From positions 124,001 to 188,000 of the forward strand of contig CAVXLL010000016.1 in NCBI GenBank assembly GCA_963762575.1: a DNA stretch of 64,000 nt, written 5' to 3'. Origin of the DNA: AP-15 sp963762575. GTDB lineage: Bacteria; Pseudomonadota; Alphaproteobacteria; ATCC43930; CGMCC-115725. The notes below the pieces were generated by a model. The model had not been told where the DNA came from. It did no database searches and saw only the letters and a list, made by a program, of their open reading frames with translations. This document shows, one piece after another, positions 1 through 8,465 of the stretch. Within the stretch, counting starts at the first letter, position 1. Each line of letters begins with the position of its first letter. The translations under genes and the position numbers were made by a program.

Positions 1-14
1 GACGCTAGAACCAC

Positions 15-1370
15 ATGAAGCCCTCGGTCCTCCTTTTCTGTTGGGTCATCCTGGCGGTCGCCGGGTGCTCCTGGATACCGAGGGCTGGACCATCGACGAG
101 CGATGTTCTCGAACAAGGGCGAGCGGGAGGCGAAATCCTTTTCGACGTGGTCCAGGTCGATGACCGGGTGGTCAGCACTCTGCTTGGCCAACCAAAGGAG
201 AGCTTTGCGCGTCGTTTCAAAGAGAATGCGCAGCCTCCCGAAGTCAAAATCGCGATCGGCGATACGATTTCGGTGGTGATCTGGGAAAGCGCCGCGGGCG
301 GGCTCTTCAGCGAAGCGCCGCCGGCCCCGGTCCCGACGGGCGGGAGATCGGAGACCGAGCCGCTGGCGCCGCAGTCGCAACCGCCGGCGGGCGGGCAGCC
401 AAGTGAGTTCGGCGCCCCGAACCCCTCGACGGGCCCGCTGACGGAAACGGCCCGTCCCCCCAGAGGGCAGCGGCCGAGCGGCACCGAGTCTCCGCAGCAA
501 CCTTTTTCGCTCGAGGGGGCTGCAGCTGCCGGCGGGCGGCGGGCGGCCACCATACCCGACCAGCAGGTCGGAGCCGATGGTGCCATCAGCGTTCCTTACG
601 CCGGGCGGGTCCCGGCAGCTGGCCAATTCCCGGCCGAAGTGCAGCAGGCGATCGAGGCGCGACTAGCCGAAAAGGCGCTCGGGCCGCAGGCCCTGGTAAT
701 CGTGAAGAAAAGCGCGGCCAATGCCGTGACGGTGACCGGTGAGGTGGTGGCCGGCGCCAGGTTGCCCCTGTCACCCGGTGGCGACAGGCTGTTACAGGTC
801 ATCGCCGCCGCTGGGGGCGCGAAGGCCCCGGTTCACCAAACCTTTGTCCGCCTGTCCCGCGATGGGATGACTGCGACGATCCCTTTGGAACAGCTGGTCG
901 CGGACCCGGCCGAGGACATCTACGCGCAGCCCGGCGACGTGCTCACCCTGGTTTGGGTGCCGCAAACCTTCAGCGTCTTCGGCGCGACCGGCCGCAACGC
1001 GGAGATCGCCTTCGACGCGCGCAACATCAACCTCGGCGAGGCGCTCGCAAAGTCGCAGGGATTGCGCGATGACCTAGCCAAGCCGGAAGGCGTGTTTCTG
1101 TTCCGCTACGAGCCGAACTCCGTTGTTCGGGCGCTCGACGAGCCGGTATCGGCCGAGGCGCGAGGAGGCGTCTCGCCGGTGGTCTACCGTTTCGATCTCC
1201 GGGACGGCAAAACCTATTCGCTCGCGCAGGAGTTCCCGGTCTACGACAAGGACGTCATCTTTGTCGCCGACGCGCCGGCCGCGCAGATCTACAAATTCTT
1301 CACCGCGCTCAACCAAGTCACCGGTCCGATCGTGACCGGCTTGGTGACCTGCCGTTATGTGAAATGTTGA
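15..1370 (+). CDS. Polysaccharide biosynthesis/export outer-membrane lipoprotein (Wza/poly-export family)
   Basis: Predicted 451-residue lipoprotein that would form or gate the outer-membrane channel for capsule or exopolysaccharide export. The N-terminus is a lipoprotein signal peptide with lipobox AVAGC (Cys18). The poly-export core is recognisable as IAIGDTISVVIWE followed, much later, by VGADGAISVPYAGRVPAAG, then SLBB-like segments (VTVTGEV, QPGDVLTLVW, FSVFGATG). Between the two halves of the core lies a Pro/Gly-rich low-complexity insert of roughly 80 residues (about residues 95-175), which is unusual for the family. The gene lies at the window edge, so its operon upstream is not visible. 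Downstream it converges with pepN. Confidence 0.85.
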   Translation: MKPSVLLFCWVILAVAGCSWIPRAGPSTSDVLEQGRAGGEILFDVVQVDDRVVSTLLGQPKESFARRFKENAQPPEVKIAIGDTISVVIWESAAGGLFSEAPPAPVPTGGRSETEPLAPQSQPPAGGQPSEFGAPNPSTGPLTETARPPRGQRPSGTESPQQPFSLEGAAAAGGRRAATIPDQQVGADGAISVPYAGRVPAAGQFPAEVQQAIEARLAEKALGPQALVIVKKSAANAVTVTGEVVAGARLPLSPGGDRLLQVIAAAGGAKAPVHQTFVRLSRDGMTATIPLEQLVADPAEDIYAQPGDVLTLVWVPQTFSVFGATGRNAEIAFDARNINLGEALAKSQGLRDDLAKPEGVFLFRYEPNSVVRALDEPVSAEARGGVSPVVYRFDLRDGKTYSLAQEFPVYDKDVIFVADAPAAQIYKFFTALNQVTGPIVTGLVTCRYVKC

Positions 1371-1390
1371 GCCGGGGCAAAGTACCCGGC
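1371..1390. terminator. Possible hairpin between convergent genes
   Basis: A perfect 6-bp stem GCCGGG/CCCGGC with an 8-nt loop lies directly after the stop of the export lipoprotein and before the convergent pepN end. There is no U-tract, so intrinsic termination is only a possibility. Confidence 0.25.
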
Positions 1391-1409
1391 GGGCGCGGAA
1401 TAGCCGCGG

Positions 1410-4073
1410 CTACGCCAAGCTCTTCGAGACCATCTCGTAGGTGTTTTTGCTCAGGTTGGGGATGGCGAGGACGCGCTCGAGTTCTCGGCGCATCATAGCT
1501 TGGCGTGCCGCGTCGTGGCGGCGCCACGAGCCTAGGGGCTGGACGAGACGCGCAGCTGTGGTCGGGTTGAGCCGATCGAGTGCGATGACCTCGTCGGCGA
1601 GCAGGATGTAGCCCGCCCCGTCTGCATCGTGAAAGCGCAGCTGGTTGGCCTGCGCGAAGGTGCCGATGAGGGCGCGAACCCGGTTCGGGTTCTTGCGTTC
1701 GAAAGCCGGGTGGTGCGTCAGCTCCCGCACGCGGTCCGGGGTTTGGGGCAGTGACGAGCGCGCCTGCAAGGCGAACCACTTATCGGTCACAAGGTCGTCA
1801 TGCGACCACCGCTCGTAGAAACGGGCGAGCGCCACGGCGCGCTCCGGCCGATCGAGGTCGACGAGCACCGTCAGCGCCGCCAGCACATCCGTCATATTTC
1901 GCCCGGCCTCGAACTGCGCCAGGGCGAGCGCTGCACCCTTTTCGGGATCGGCGGCGGCGAGATAGGCGAGGCACGCGTTGCGCAACGCTCGCCGGCCGAT
2001 CGAGGCGCCATCGATGCTGTAGGTGCCCGCATCGGCGAGATCCCGGTAACCCGCAGCAAATTCCGCCGCCAAGGCTTCGCCGAGCGCCGCGCGGGTGCTT
2101 TCGCGGGCGGCGTGAATAGCCTCGACATCGACGACAGGCAGCTGATCGGCGAGAAACGCCTCGCTCGGCAAGGTCAGAGCCTCGGCCGCGAAGGCGGGAT
2201 CGCGGCCGGCATCGACGAGAATGCGCCGCATCGCCGCGATGAGGTCCGAGTCGAGCGGGGCAGGGGCCTTGCTGCGCTGATGAGCGCCAATCCGGTCGAG
2301 CAGAATTTTGGTTGCAACCTGCTGGCCGGCTTCCCATCGCGCAAACGGTTCGGTGTCGTGCACGGCCAGAAATTTGACCCGCTCGAGCGGCACGTCCTTC
2401 AGCTTGACGGGCGCCGAGAAACCGCGCAGCAGCGACGGCACCGGCGGCGCCGGCACATCGACAAAGCGAAAACTCTGCCGCGCCTCGGCGAGGGGAAGGA
2501 CACGCGTGCCGACCCGGCCCGCCGCTTCGTCCTCCAGCCGAGTCGGCAATTCGCCGCCTTCCGGTCCGATCAACCCCATGGCCAACGGGATCAGCATCGG
2601 CAATTTATCCGGTTGCCCCGGGGTCGGCGGCACTTTCTGCTGCGCGGTCAGCTCGTATCTGTGCGTCACAGGGTCCCAGCGGTCCTCGATCGTGATTTCC
2701 GGAGTGCCCGCCTGTTCGTACCAGCGCTTGAATTGGCCGAGATCGACGCCCCCGGCATCCTGCATCGCCGCAACGAAGTCCTCGATCGTCGCGGCATGAT
2801 TGTCGTGGCGCCGGAAATAGAGGTCCATGCCGCGGCGAAACCCCTCCTTGCCGATCAGCGCATGGATCATGCGCACCAGCTCGGCGCCTTTGTTGTAGAC
2901 GGTCGGCGTGTAGAAATTGTCGATCCTGATGTAGCTGTCCGGCCGCACCGGGTGGGCGAGCGGGCCGTCATCCTCGGGAAATTGGATGGCGCGCAAGGTG
3001 CGCACCTCGGCGATGCGCCGCACCGCGCGGCTCCCCTGATCGGCGGAAAACTCCTGGTCGCGGAAGACGGTCAGCCCTTCCTTTAGCGAGAGTTGGAACC
3101 AGTCGCGGCAAGTCACCCGATTTCCGGTCCAGTTATGGAAGTATTCATGGGCGATCACCGCCTCGATGTTCTGGTAATCGGTGTCGGTCGCAGTGTCGGG
3201 CTTCGCCAGCACATATCGCGTATTGAAGATATTGAGGCCCTTGTTCTCCATCGCCCCCATGTTGAAGTCGTTGACCGCGACGATATTGAAGACGTCGAGG
3301 TCGTATTCGAGGCCAAAGACGTCCTCGTCCCAGCGCATCGCCTTTTTCAGCGAGGCCATCGCATGGCCGCATTTGTCCTCGTCGCCGCGGCGCACCCAGA
3401 TGGCGAGCGCCACCTCTTTTCCGGAGCGGGTCGTAAAGTGGTCCGGCACAGCGACCAGATCGCCCGCGACGAGCGCGAACAGGTATGAGGGCTTGGGATG
3501 CGGATCGACCCATTTCGCCCAGTGGCGGCCGTCGCCCATTTCGCCATGCTCGACCGGGTTGCCGTTCGACAGCAGCACCGGGAAGCGCGCCTTTTCGGCG
3601 ATCATTGTCGTCGTGTAGCAGGCCATCACATCCGGCCGGTCGACGAAATAGGTGATGAGGCGGAAGCCTTCGGGCTCGCACTGGGTGCAGAAATTGCCGC
3701 CCGACATATAGAGGCCGGAAAGCGCGGTGTTGCTCGCGGGCGAAATTCGGGTTTCTATGTCGAGGGAGAAGGCGTCCGGTAGGTCGGCCAAGATCAGGCC
3801 GCCGTCGGCCGGAAGCTCATAGCGATTGGGGCCGAGCGGCTCGCCATCGAGCGCCAGCGAGACGAGAGCGAGTTCCTCGCCGTCGAGCTGCAGTCCTGCG
3901 GAGCAGTCGGAGCTCTCCGGATTGCGCCGTATCCGCAGGCGCGATTTGACTCGCGCATCGCTGTCTCGCAGCTCAAAGACGAGATCGACGGTGTCGATCA
4001 GAAAGGCGGGCGGCCGGTACTCTGCAAGCCGCACCGCCGGAGGCGGGGCGCTATCTGCCGAGATGTCGAGCAT
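1410..4073 (-). CDS. pepN: Aminopeptidase N (M1 zinc metallopeptidase)
   Basis: Cytoplasmic M1-family aminopeptidase of about 887 residues, the usual length for proteobacterial PepN. The substrate N-terminus-binding motif GAMEN lies near residue 272, and the zinc site HEYFHNW near residue 307 is followed 18 residues later by the third ligand Glu in LKEGLTVFRDQEF. The C-terminal half is the long helical PepN domain. The ATG at 4073 (MLDISADS) is chosen because it overlaps the upstream VOC gene's stop as TGATG, implying translational coupling. The open frame continues a further 50 codons upstream, but that part is the antisense of nothing conserved and lies inside the VOC gene. Confidence 0.93.
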   Translation of the reverse strand: MLDISADSAPPPAVRLAEYRPPAFLIDTVDLVFELRDSDARVKSRLRIRRNPESSDCSAGLQLDGEELALVSLALDGEPLGPNRYELPADGGLILADLPDAFSLDIETRISPASNTALSGLYMSGGNFCTQCEPEGFRLITYFVDRPDVMACYTTTMIAEKARFPVLLSNGNPVEHGEMGDGRHWAKWVDPHPKPSYLFALVAGDLVAVPDHFTTRSGKEVALAIWVRRGDEDKCGHAMASLKKAMRWDEDVFGLEYDLDVFNIVAVNDFNMGAMENKGLNIFNTRYVLAKPDTATDTDYQNIEAVIAHEYFHNWTGNRVTCRDWFQLSLKEGLTVFRDQEFSADQGSRAVRRIAEVRTLRAIQFPEDDGPLAHPVRPDSYIRIDNFYTPTVYNKGAELVRMIHALIGKEGFRRGMDLYFRRHDNHAATIEDFVAAMQDAGGVDLGQFKRWYEQAGTPEITIEDRWDPVTHRYELTAQQKVPPTPGQPDKLPMLIPLAMGLIGPEGGELPTRLEDEAAGRVGTRVLPLAEARQSFRFVDVPAPPVPSLLRGFSAPVKLKDVPLERVKFLAVHDTEPFARWEAGQQVATKILLDRIGAHQRSKAPAPLDSDLIAAMRRILVDAGRDPAFAAEALTLPSEAFLADQLPVVDVEAIHAARESTRAALGEALAAEFAAGYRDLADAGTYSIDGASIGRRALRNACLAYLAAADPEKGAALALAQFEAGRNMTDVLAALTVLVDLDRPERAVALARFYERWSHDDLVTDKWFALQARSSLPQTPDRVRELTHHPAFERKNPNRVRALIGTFAQANQLRFHDADGAGYILLADEVIALDRLNPTTAARLVQPLGSWRRHDAARQAMMRRELERVLAIPNLSKNTYEMVSKSLA

Positions 4074-4660
4074 CAGCGATCGCGCCCGAGCAGCGACGAG
4101 TCGTGCAACGTCGTGTCCTGGCCGCGCACCGGGTCGGCAATCGCATCCGCCAAGCTGCGGGCGCCCTTCCATTCGCTCGGCGGGCGGACATGGCCATCGC
4201 TGCCGATCTGGTCGATTCCCCAATAGATCTCGAGTCGGTGATTATCGGGATCGCGAAATTCGACGGCGATCTGACAACCGGCGCGGCGCCGGCCGGCAAA
4301 GTCGATCTCGACCCCGTGTCGGCGCAAATGCTCGTGCGCCCGCACGACCTCGTCGAGCGCCGCGACCTCGAAGGCGATATGGTTGAGGTCGACATTCGCC
4401 GCCGGCTCCTTCAGCGAACCGACCAGCGCGATCCCGTGATGGTCCGGGTTGCAGCGCAGAAATACCATGCCGCCCGGCACCATCTCCTCGGGATAGACGT
4501 CCGAGATCTCGAAACCGAGCAGCTCGGTGTAGAACCGGGCCGATCGCTCTACGTCGCGCACGTTCAGCACCACATGACCCAGCTTGCCGATGCGGAAAGG
4601 GTGGCCCTGCAGCCGCCGCAACTGCCTCACCCGGTTCGGATCGTACATTTCACCCTCCAT
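4073..4660 (-). CDS. VOC (glyoxalase/extradiol dioxygenase fold) family protein
   Basis: A 195-residue protein with a VOC domain: GKLGHVVLNVRDVERSARFY at the start of the first beta-alpha-beta-beta-beta module, a central NHIAFEVAALDEVVRAHEHL, and a final EFRDPDNHRLEIYW. It resembles catechol-2,3-dioxygenase-like or glyoxalase-like proteins. The His in GHVV, the His in NHIAF and the Glu in LEIYW are candidate metal ligands. The substrate cannot be told. Its stop shares one base with the pepN start, so the two are probably one transcript. Confidence 0.8.
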   Translation of the reverse strand: MEGEMYDPNRVRQLRRLQGHPFRIGKLGHVVLNVRDVERSARFYTELLGFEISDVYPEEMVPGGMVFLRCNPDHHGIALVGSLKEPAANVDLNHIAFEVAALDEVVRAHEHLRRHGVEIDFAGRRRAGCQIAVEFRDPDNHRLEIYWGIDQIGSDGHVRPPSEWKGARSLADAIADPVRGQDTTLHDSSLLGRDR

Positions 4661-4799
4661 TAGCGGCCGCTCGTAAACACTTTAGGCGAGATTACGTTTT
4701 CTTTATCACCACAAGGCCATACTTTCGTCGAATTTTTTTCATGCGGATCGGTTACACGGAAACTCTGCCGAAGGGTGAAGTGGCCGGGGGGCTTGTCTC

Positions 4800-4928
4800 A
4801 TGCAGGATTGGATTTCCGACTGGAAACGATGGAGCCGGGCCGAGCGCTGTTTTGCGGTCGTGCTCGTCATTTTGTCCTTGGCGATCCCACTCGGGTTCCT
4901 GGTCGGCGGCCGAATGATCGGCACCTGA
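4800..4928 (+). CDS. Small single-pass membrane protein, 42 aa
   Basis: ATG at 4800 opens a 42-residue frame starting MQDWISDWKRWSRAERCFA, followed by a hydrophobic stretch (VVLVILSLAIPLGFLVGG) and ending MIGT. A basic/aromatic amphipathic N-terminus followed by one membrane helix is typical of small inner-membrane proteins. A G-rich tract about 9 nt upstream could serve as ribosome binding site. It stands alone between the divergent VOC gene and the RraA-family gene. No function can be assigned, and a chance frame is not excluded. Confidence 0.5.
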   Translation: MQDWISDWKRWSRAERCFAVVLVILSLAIPLGFLVGGRMIGT

Positions 4929-5003
4929 CGCCAAGGGTCTTGTCGCCGCCGGGCGTTCCCAATAAAGGCTGACCTCCGACGATGATTCTGTGGAGGAGCT
5001 GCC

Positions 5004-5711
5004 GTGCCCAGCCTGCCAAACCCTGCCGATCTCGAAGCTCTGAGGGAATTCGACACGCCGACCATCTGCAATGCGCTCGAACTCGTTGCTCCGGCCCGCC
5101 GTGCCATCGGGTTCACCCGCAGGTCGCTGTTCGCCGCCTTTCCGGAGATGAAGCCGGTCGTCGCCTTTGCCCGCACCGCGATCATCCGCTCACGCGAACC
5201 GCATCCGCGCGGCCGCGAGGAGGCAAAGGAGGTGCGACTCGGCTATTACCAGCATATCGCCGACGAGCCTTTGCCGAGCATCGCGGTGATCCAGGACATC
5301 GACGCGCCCGACACCGGGTTCGGGGCGTTCTGGGGCGAGGTCCAGACCCATGTGCACAAGGGGCTCGGCTGCGCCGGCGTCATCACCGACGGCTCGGTCC
5401 GCGACCTCGACGCGATGGCGCCCGATTTCCTGGTGCTCGCCGGCTCGGTCATGCCGTCCCATGCTCATGTTCATCTGGTCGATTACGGCGGCACCGTCAG
5501 CGTCGCCGGAATGACCGTATCGACGAACGACGTCATTCACGCCGACCGCCACGGCGCCGTCGTGATCCCGCCCGAGGCGGTCAAAGAAATCCCCGCCGCC
5601 GTCGCGCTGATCGCGCGCCGCGAAAAGGTCATCATCGACGCCTCGAAAACTCCCGGCTTCTCGGTCGCCCGCCTGCGCCAAGCCTTCGACGAGCAAGAAG
5701 ACATTCACTGA
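5004..5711 (+). CDS. RraA family protein (demethylmenaquinone methyltransferase-like / HMG aldolase fold)
   Basis: A 235-residue protein of the RraA/HMG-CHA aldolase superfamily. The GTG start at 5004 is supported by a GGAGGA ribosome binding site at about 4992-4997. Family signatures include FDTPTICNALE at the N-terminus, the active-site strand GCAGVITDGSVRDLD (with the R-D pair that binds substrate and metal in aldolase members), and a C-terminal HADRHGAVVIPPE. It is probably a class II pyruvate aldolase or an unassigned homologue rather than the RNase E inhibitor. The decayed thiolase copy begins right at its stop codon, so the last residues may come from a recombination junction. Confidence 0.82.
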   Translation: MPSLPNPADLEALREFDTPTICNALELVAPARRAIGFTRRSLFAAFPEMKPVVAFARTAIIRSREPHPRGREEAKEVRLGYYQHIADEPLPSIAVIQDIDAPDTGFGAFWGEVQTHVHKGLGCAGVITDGSVRDLDAMAPDFLVLAGSVMPSHAHVHLVDYGGTVSVAGMTVSTNDVIHADRHGAVVIPPEAVKEIPAAVALIARREKVIIDASKTPGFSVARLRQAFDEQEDIH

Positions 5712-6379
5712 CGGCGGTGGCTTGATCCTGGTCGCCGCCGAGCGCGCCCGCGACTTCCCGCAAAGCTTGCCCCTGGCGTGAACAGGGGCCGGTGTACCTG
5801 ATCGGCACCGGCGAGTGTCGAGATGACAATGTCAGCCACAGCCGTCATTCCCGCGAAAGCGGAATCCAGTGCTGGAGGGCTCAAACCCTTGGCCTCGGAC
5901 TCCCGCTTTGCAGGTGCGACGAAAAAAGCACCTCCTGGCGCGCCTTCCGCGTCGCCGGCCCGATGGCCTTTGCTGAGACCGGCATCACCCGCAAAAACTC
6001 AACCATCTGATGATCTAAGACGCCCCCTGTTCGGTGCCAGGGGCACGCTTTGCGCACCTGCCGATCTGCGGCCGAAGATCTCGGCTTCGTGCCGCGCGGC
6101 GAGGCCGGCGCCTTCATCGCCGAGCGCGACACCGCCCCCGGCGTCCCCGGGACGGCCCGCAGGGCGGCCGCCCGGGGATCCCGCTCAACACCAATGGCGG
6201 CGGCCCTTCGTACATGCATTCCAACAGGTACTGCACGTACGCCTTGCAGGAAAGCGTGCGCCAGATGTGCGCCACCGCCCCCGCCCAGATCCCCCGGCGC
6301 CGGGATCTCGGTCTGCCACGGCGGCGGCGGCAGGTTCGCCCCCTCCGGCACGATCATCATGTCGAACGAACGCCGTAAA
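5707..6379 (+). pseudogene. SCP2-type thiolase (lipid-transfer/acetyl-CoA acetyltransferase) 3' fragment, copy 1
   Basis: Translated in shifting frames this stretch gives thiolase C-terminal motifs in order: TDGGGLILVAAERARDFPQ, RAFRVAGPMAFAETGI, AHLPICG, LGFVPRGEAGAFIAERDTA, PLNTNGGG, YALQESVRQM and GTIIMSNE. The N-terminal half is absent. It is broken by in-frame stops, frameshifts and at least three inserted palindromes: a CCCCTG/CAGGGG hairpin near 5767 and again near 6022, a CATTCCCGC-type repeat at 5842-5921, and a CCCCGGG...CCCGGGG element near 6148. It abuts the RraA gene and is paralogous to 7740-8417. Confidence 0.8.
5842..5921. repeat. REP-like palindromic element (TCATTCCCGCGAAAGCGG type)
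   Basis: A left arm GTCATTCCCGCGAAAGCGGA and a right arm ACTCCCGCTTTGCAGGTGCG bracket about 40 nt of variable sequence. This resembles the dispersed extragenic CATTCCCGCGAAAGCGGGAATCC family common in proteobacteria. It interrupts thiolase copy 1 at a point where copy 2 is continuous (between codons for VSQ and MEDFTS), so it inserted after the copies separated. Confidence 0.6.
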
Positions 6380-6460
6380 CCGGCTTTCGAGACTATCTAA
6401 GACCAAGTCGTTGGCGACTAACCGTCGGCTGATTATCTAGCAGCGTGATCGCTCATGTAA

Positions 6461-7696
6461 GGGTACCGCCTGGCCGAGGCCGCTTATGTTCGAAACCGCT
6501 CTTATCGAAAACATACTGAAGGCCAATTGTCTGTTGATGCCGGAATAGTCGCTGAAACACTGCTGTTCTACTATAACATTCATGTACTCGCTGATCGCGG
6601 CGTCTTCACTGATCTGATCCGGATAATCGGCCCAGACTGCTTGATAAATCTTCTGGATCTCAAGGCGCTCTCTCTGAGCTTCATGAGGGATGCGTTAGGA
6701 GTTTACAATAATACTCAGAACGATATTTCTGTTCACCGGTTCGTTTCTATTAAATTAGCCGCCCGCCCGAACAAAAAACGAGTCAGGGGTGCAGACGAAG
6801 TTGAACTGTTAGTAGAAACTGTGCTGGGTAAGAGTCGAGCATCCAAGAAAGTCACTAGAGCGCTGCTTGACCGAATTCGCTTTAAAAACCTGAACGAATG
6901 CGCAGGTTTACCAGAAGGCATTCCAGCTCATGCCCAGGAAGATATCTATAATCCGCGATTTCTGAAAGCGGCGATCGCGGCCATACTCAAATCCTGGTAC
7001 CTGAAGTTACCCTTCCAACAGATTGGAAATTTGACATCGTTCCGGTGGGAGAAGAATTTTTAGTCGGCACAAATCTGAATTTCGAAGAGATAAATAAAAA
7101 TTACCATAAGCGGGTACCACCGGAGCATAGCACTATAAATGCCGAGTTTTTTGTTAGGATTCTTCTTGCACGCGAAGGCAAACGCTTACTTCGCAGCTGA
7201 TTACATGGCTGAAATCGTTAGTAGTCCAATATCATCAAGTATCATTAATATGAGCCTATCACAAATTCTTTTGAAAAGAGAAAACAATCTTGAAATGTTC
7301 CAAAAAATCCATCTAGATAATGCCCGCGCCGTGAGGGAAGCTATTAATTCGGGTGAACGATCCTTCGCTGATTTTCTGAAGCTCTTGCATCGCGCCGATC
7401 GGTTCAAGGCATGGCTGAGGAACGGCAACCCTGATGGACTCCTCCTGGAGGAATACTACAGAGCAGCAACATCGGAAAGTTGGATTGATAGGCTGCCCAC
7501 AAAGTCGGTAAAATTCGTCTTCACTGCCCTCGGTGGCGCTGCCGCAGACCTCCTGCTGCCCACGGGTGGTCTTGGAACGGCGGTTGGTGCAGGTCTCGGT
7601 GCTATCAATTCACTATTATTGGATCGGCTCCTAAAGGGATGGAAACCCAATCAATTCGTGGAGGGGGAATTGCACGAGTTCATTTCCGGGAAATGA
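6461..7696 (+). pseudogene. Low-GC gene of unknown family, about 390 codons, split by two frameshifts
   Basis: Three overlapping frames read as one protein. Segment 1 (TTG at 6527, or open from 6461) begins SVDAGIVAETLLFYYNIHVL and runs to about 7000. Segment 2 continues in another frame as VPEVTLPTDWKFDIVPVGEE to about 7177. Segment 3 (YFAADYMAEIVSSP...) runs to the stop at 7694-7696. One extra G near 7177 and one missing base near 7000 restore continuity. The C-terminus has a Gly/Ala/Leu-rich hydrophobic stretch (GGLGTAVGAGLGAINSLLL). Base composition is clearly AT-richer than the flanks, which suggests transfer. The family is not recognised. It lies between two thiolase fragments. Confidence 0.6.
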
Positions 7697-7739
7697 CGTA
7701 TAGCAGAACTGTGGGTTTTCAGTACCCGCTCGTATAAGT

Positions 7740-8417
7740 CTCGCGGATCGCCATGCGCCGGATGCCGCGGCGATCAGGCTCGAGGATTTGCTGAATTCGC
7801 GGATGATTGCCTACCCGTTCCGGCTATTTCGGTGCTGCTTGGTGACCGATTGCGGCGGCGCGTTGATCCTGATTTTCGGCCGAGCGCGCCCGCGACTTCC
7901 CGCAAAGCTTGCCCCTTGCAGCGAACAGGGGGCCGGTCCACCTGCTCGGCGCCGGCGAGAGTGTCGAGACGCCGATGGTCAGTCAGATGGAAGATTTCAC
8001 CTCCTTGCGCGCGTTTCGCGTTGCCGGCACCAAGGCCTTCGCCGAGGCCGGCATGACCCACAACTATGTCGACCATCTAATGATTTACGACGCCCCCTGT
8101 TCGCTGCCAGGGGCAAGCTTTGCACATCTGCCGATCTACGGACTCGAAGATCTCGGCTTTGTGCCGCGCGACGAGCCGGAGCCTTCATTGCCGAGCGCAA
8201 CACCGCCCCGGCAGCAGGCTGCCGCTCAACACCGATGGCGGCGGGCTTTCCTACATGGACTCCCGGCATGTACGGCATGTACGCACTTGCAGGAGAGCGT
8301 GCGCCAGATGCGCGGCATCGCCGCCGCCCAAATTCCCGATGCAAGATCTCGGTCTGCCAGGGTGTCGGCGGTAGGTTTGCCGCCTCCGGCACGATCATCA
8401 CGTCGAACGAGGCGTAA
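7740..8417 (+). pseudogene. SCP2-type thiolase 3' fragment, copy 2
   Basis: Better preserved than copy 1. Shifting frames give EDLLNSRMIAYPFRLF, LVTDCGGALIL, GESVETPMVSQMEDFTS, RAFRVAGTKAFAEAGMTH, YVDHLMIYDA, HLPIYGLEDLGFVPRDE, PLNTDGGGLSYM, GMYALQESVRQMRG and SGTIITSNEA, ending at 8417. Two copies of a CCCCTG/CAGGGG hairpin sit in opposite orientation, after the PQ codons (about 7907-7932) and between the Asp-Ala and Phe-Ala codons of MIYDA/FAHLP (about 8092-8115). They disrupt the frame. The thiolase N-terminal half with the catalytic Cys is missing. Confidence 0.82.
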
Positions 8418-8465
8418 GAGCTGGTCGGACCATTCCTCAGTCGCCGCTGCTCCGGGCAGACCGCG

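Noticed and set aside
1798..3086. Long open frames antisense to pepN (and likewise antisense to glnE, hemA and the aldehyde dehydrogenase)
   Set aside because: High-GC shadow frames with Arg/His/Gln-rich composition and no motifs; the opposite strand carries clear conserved enzymes.
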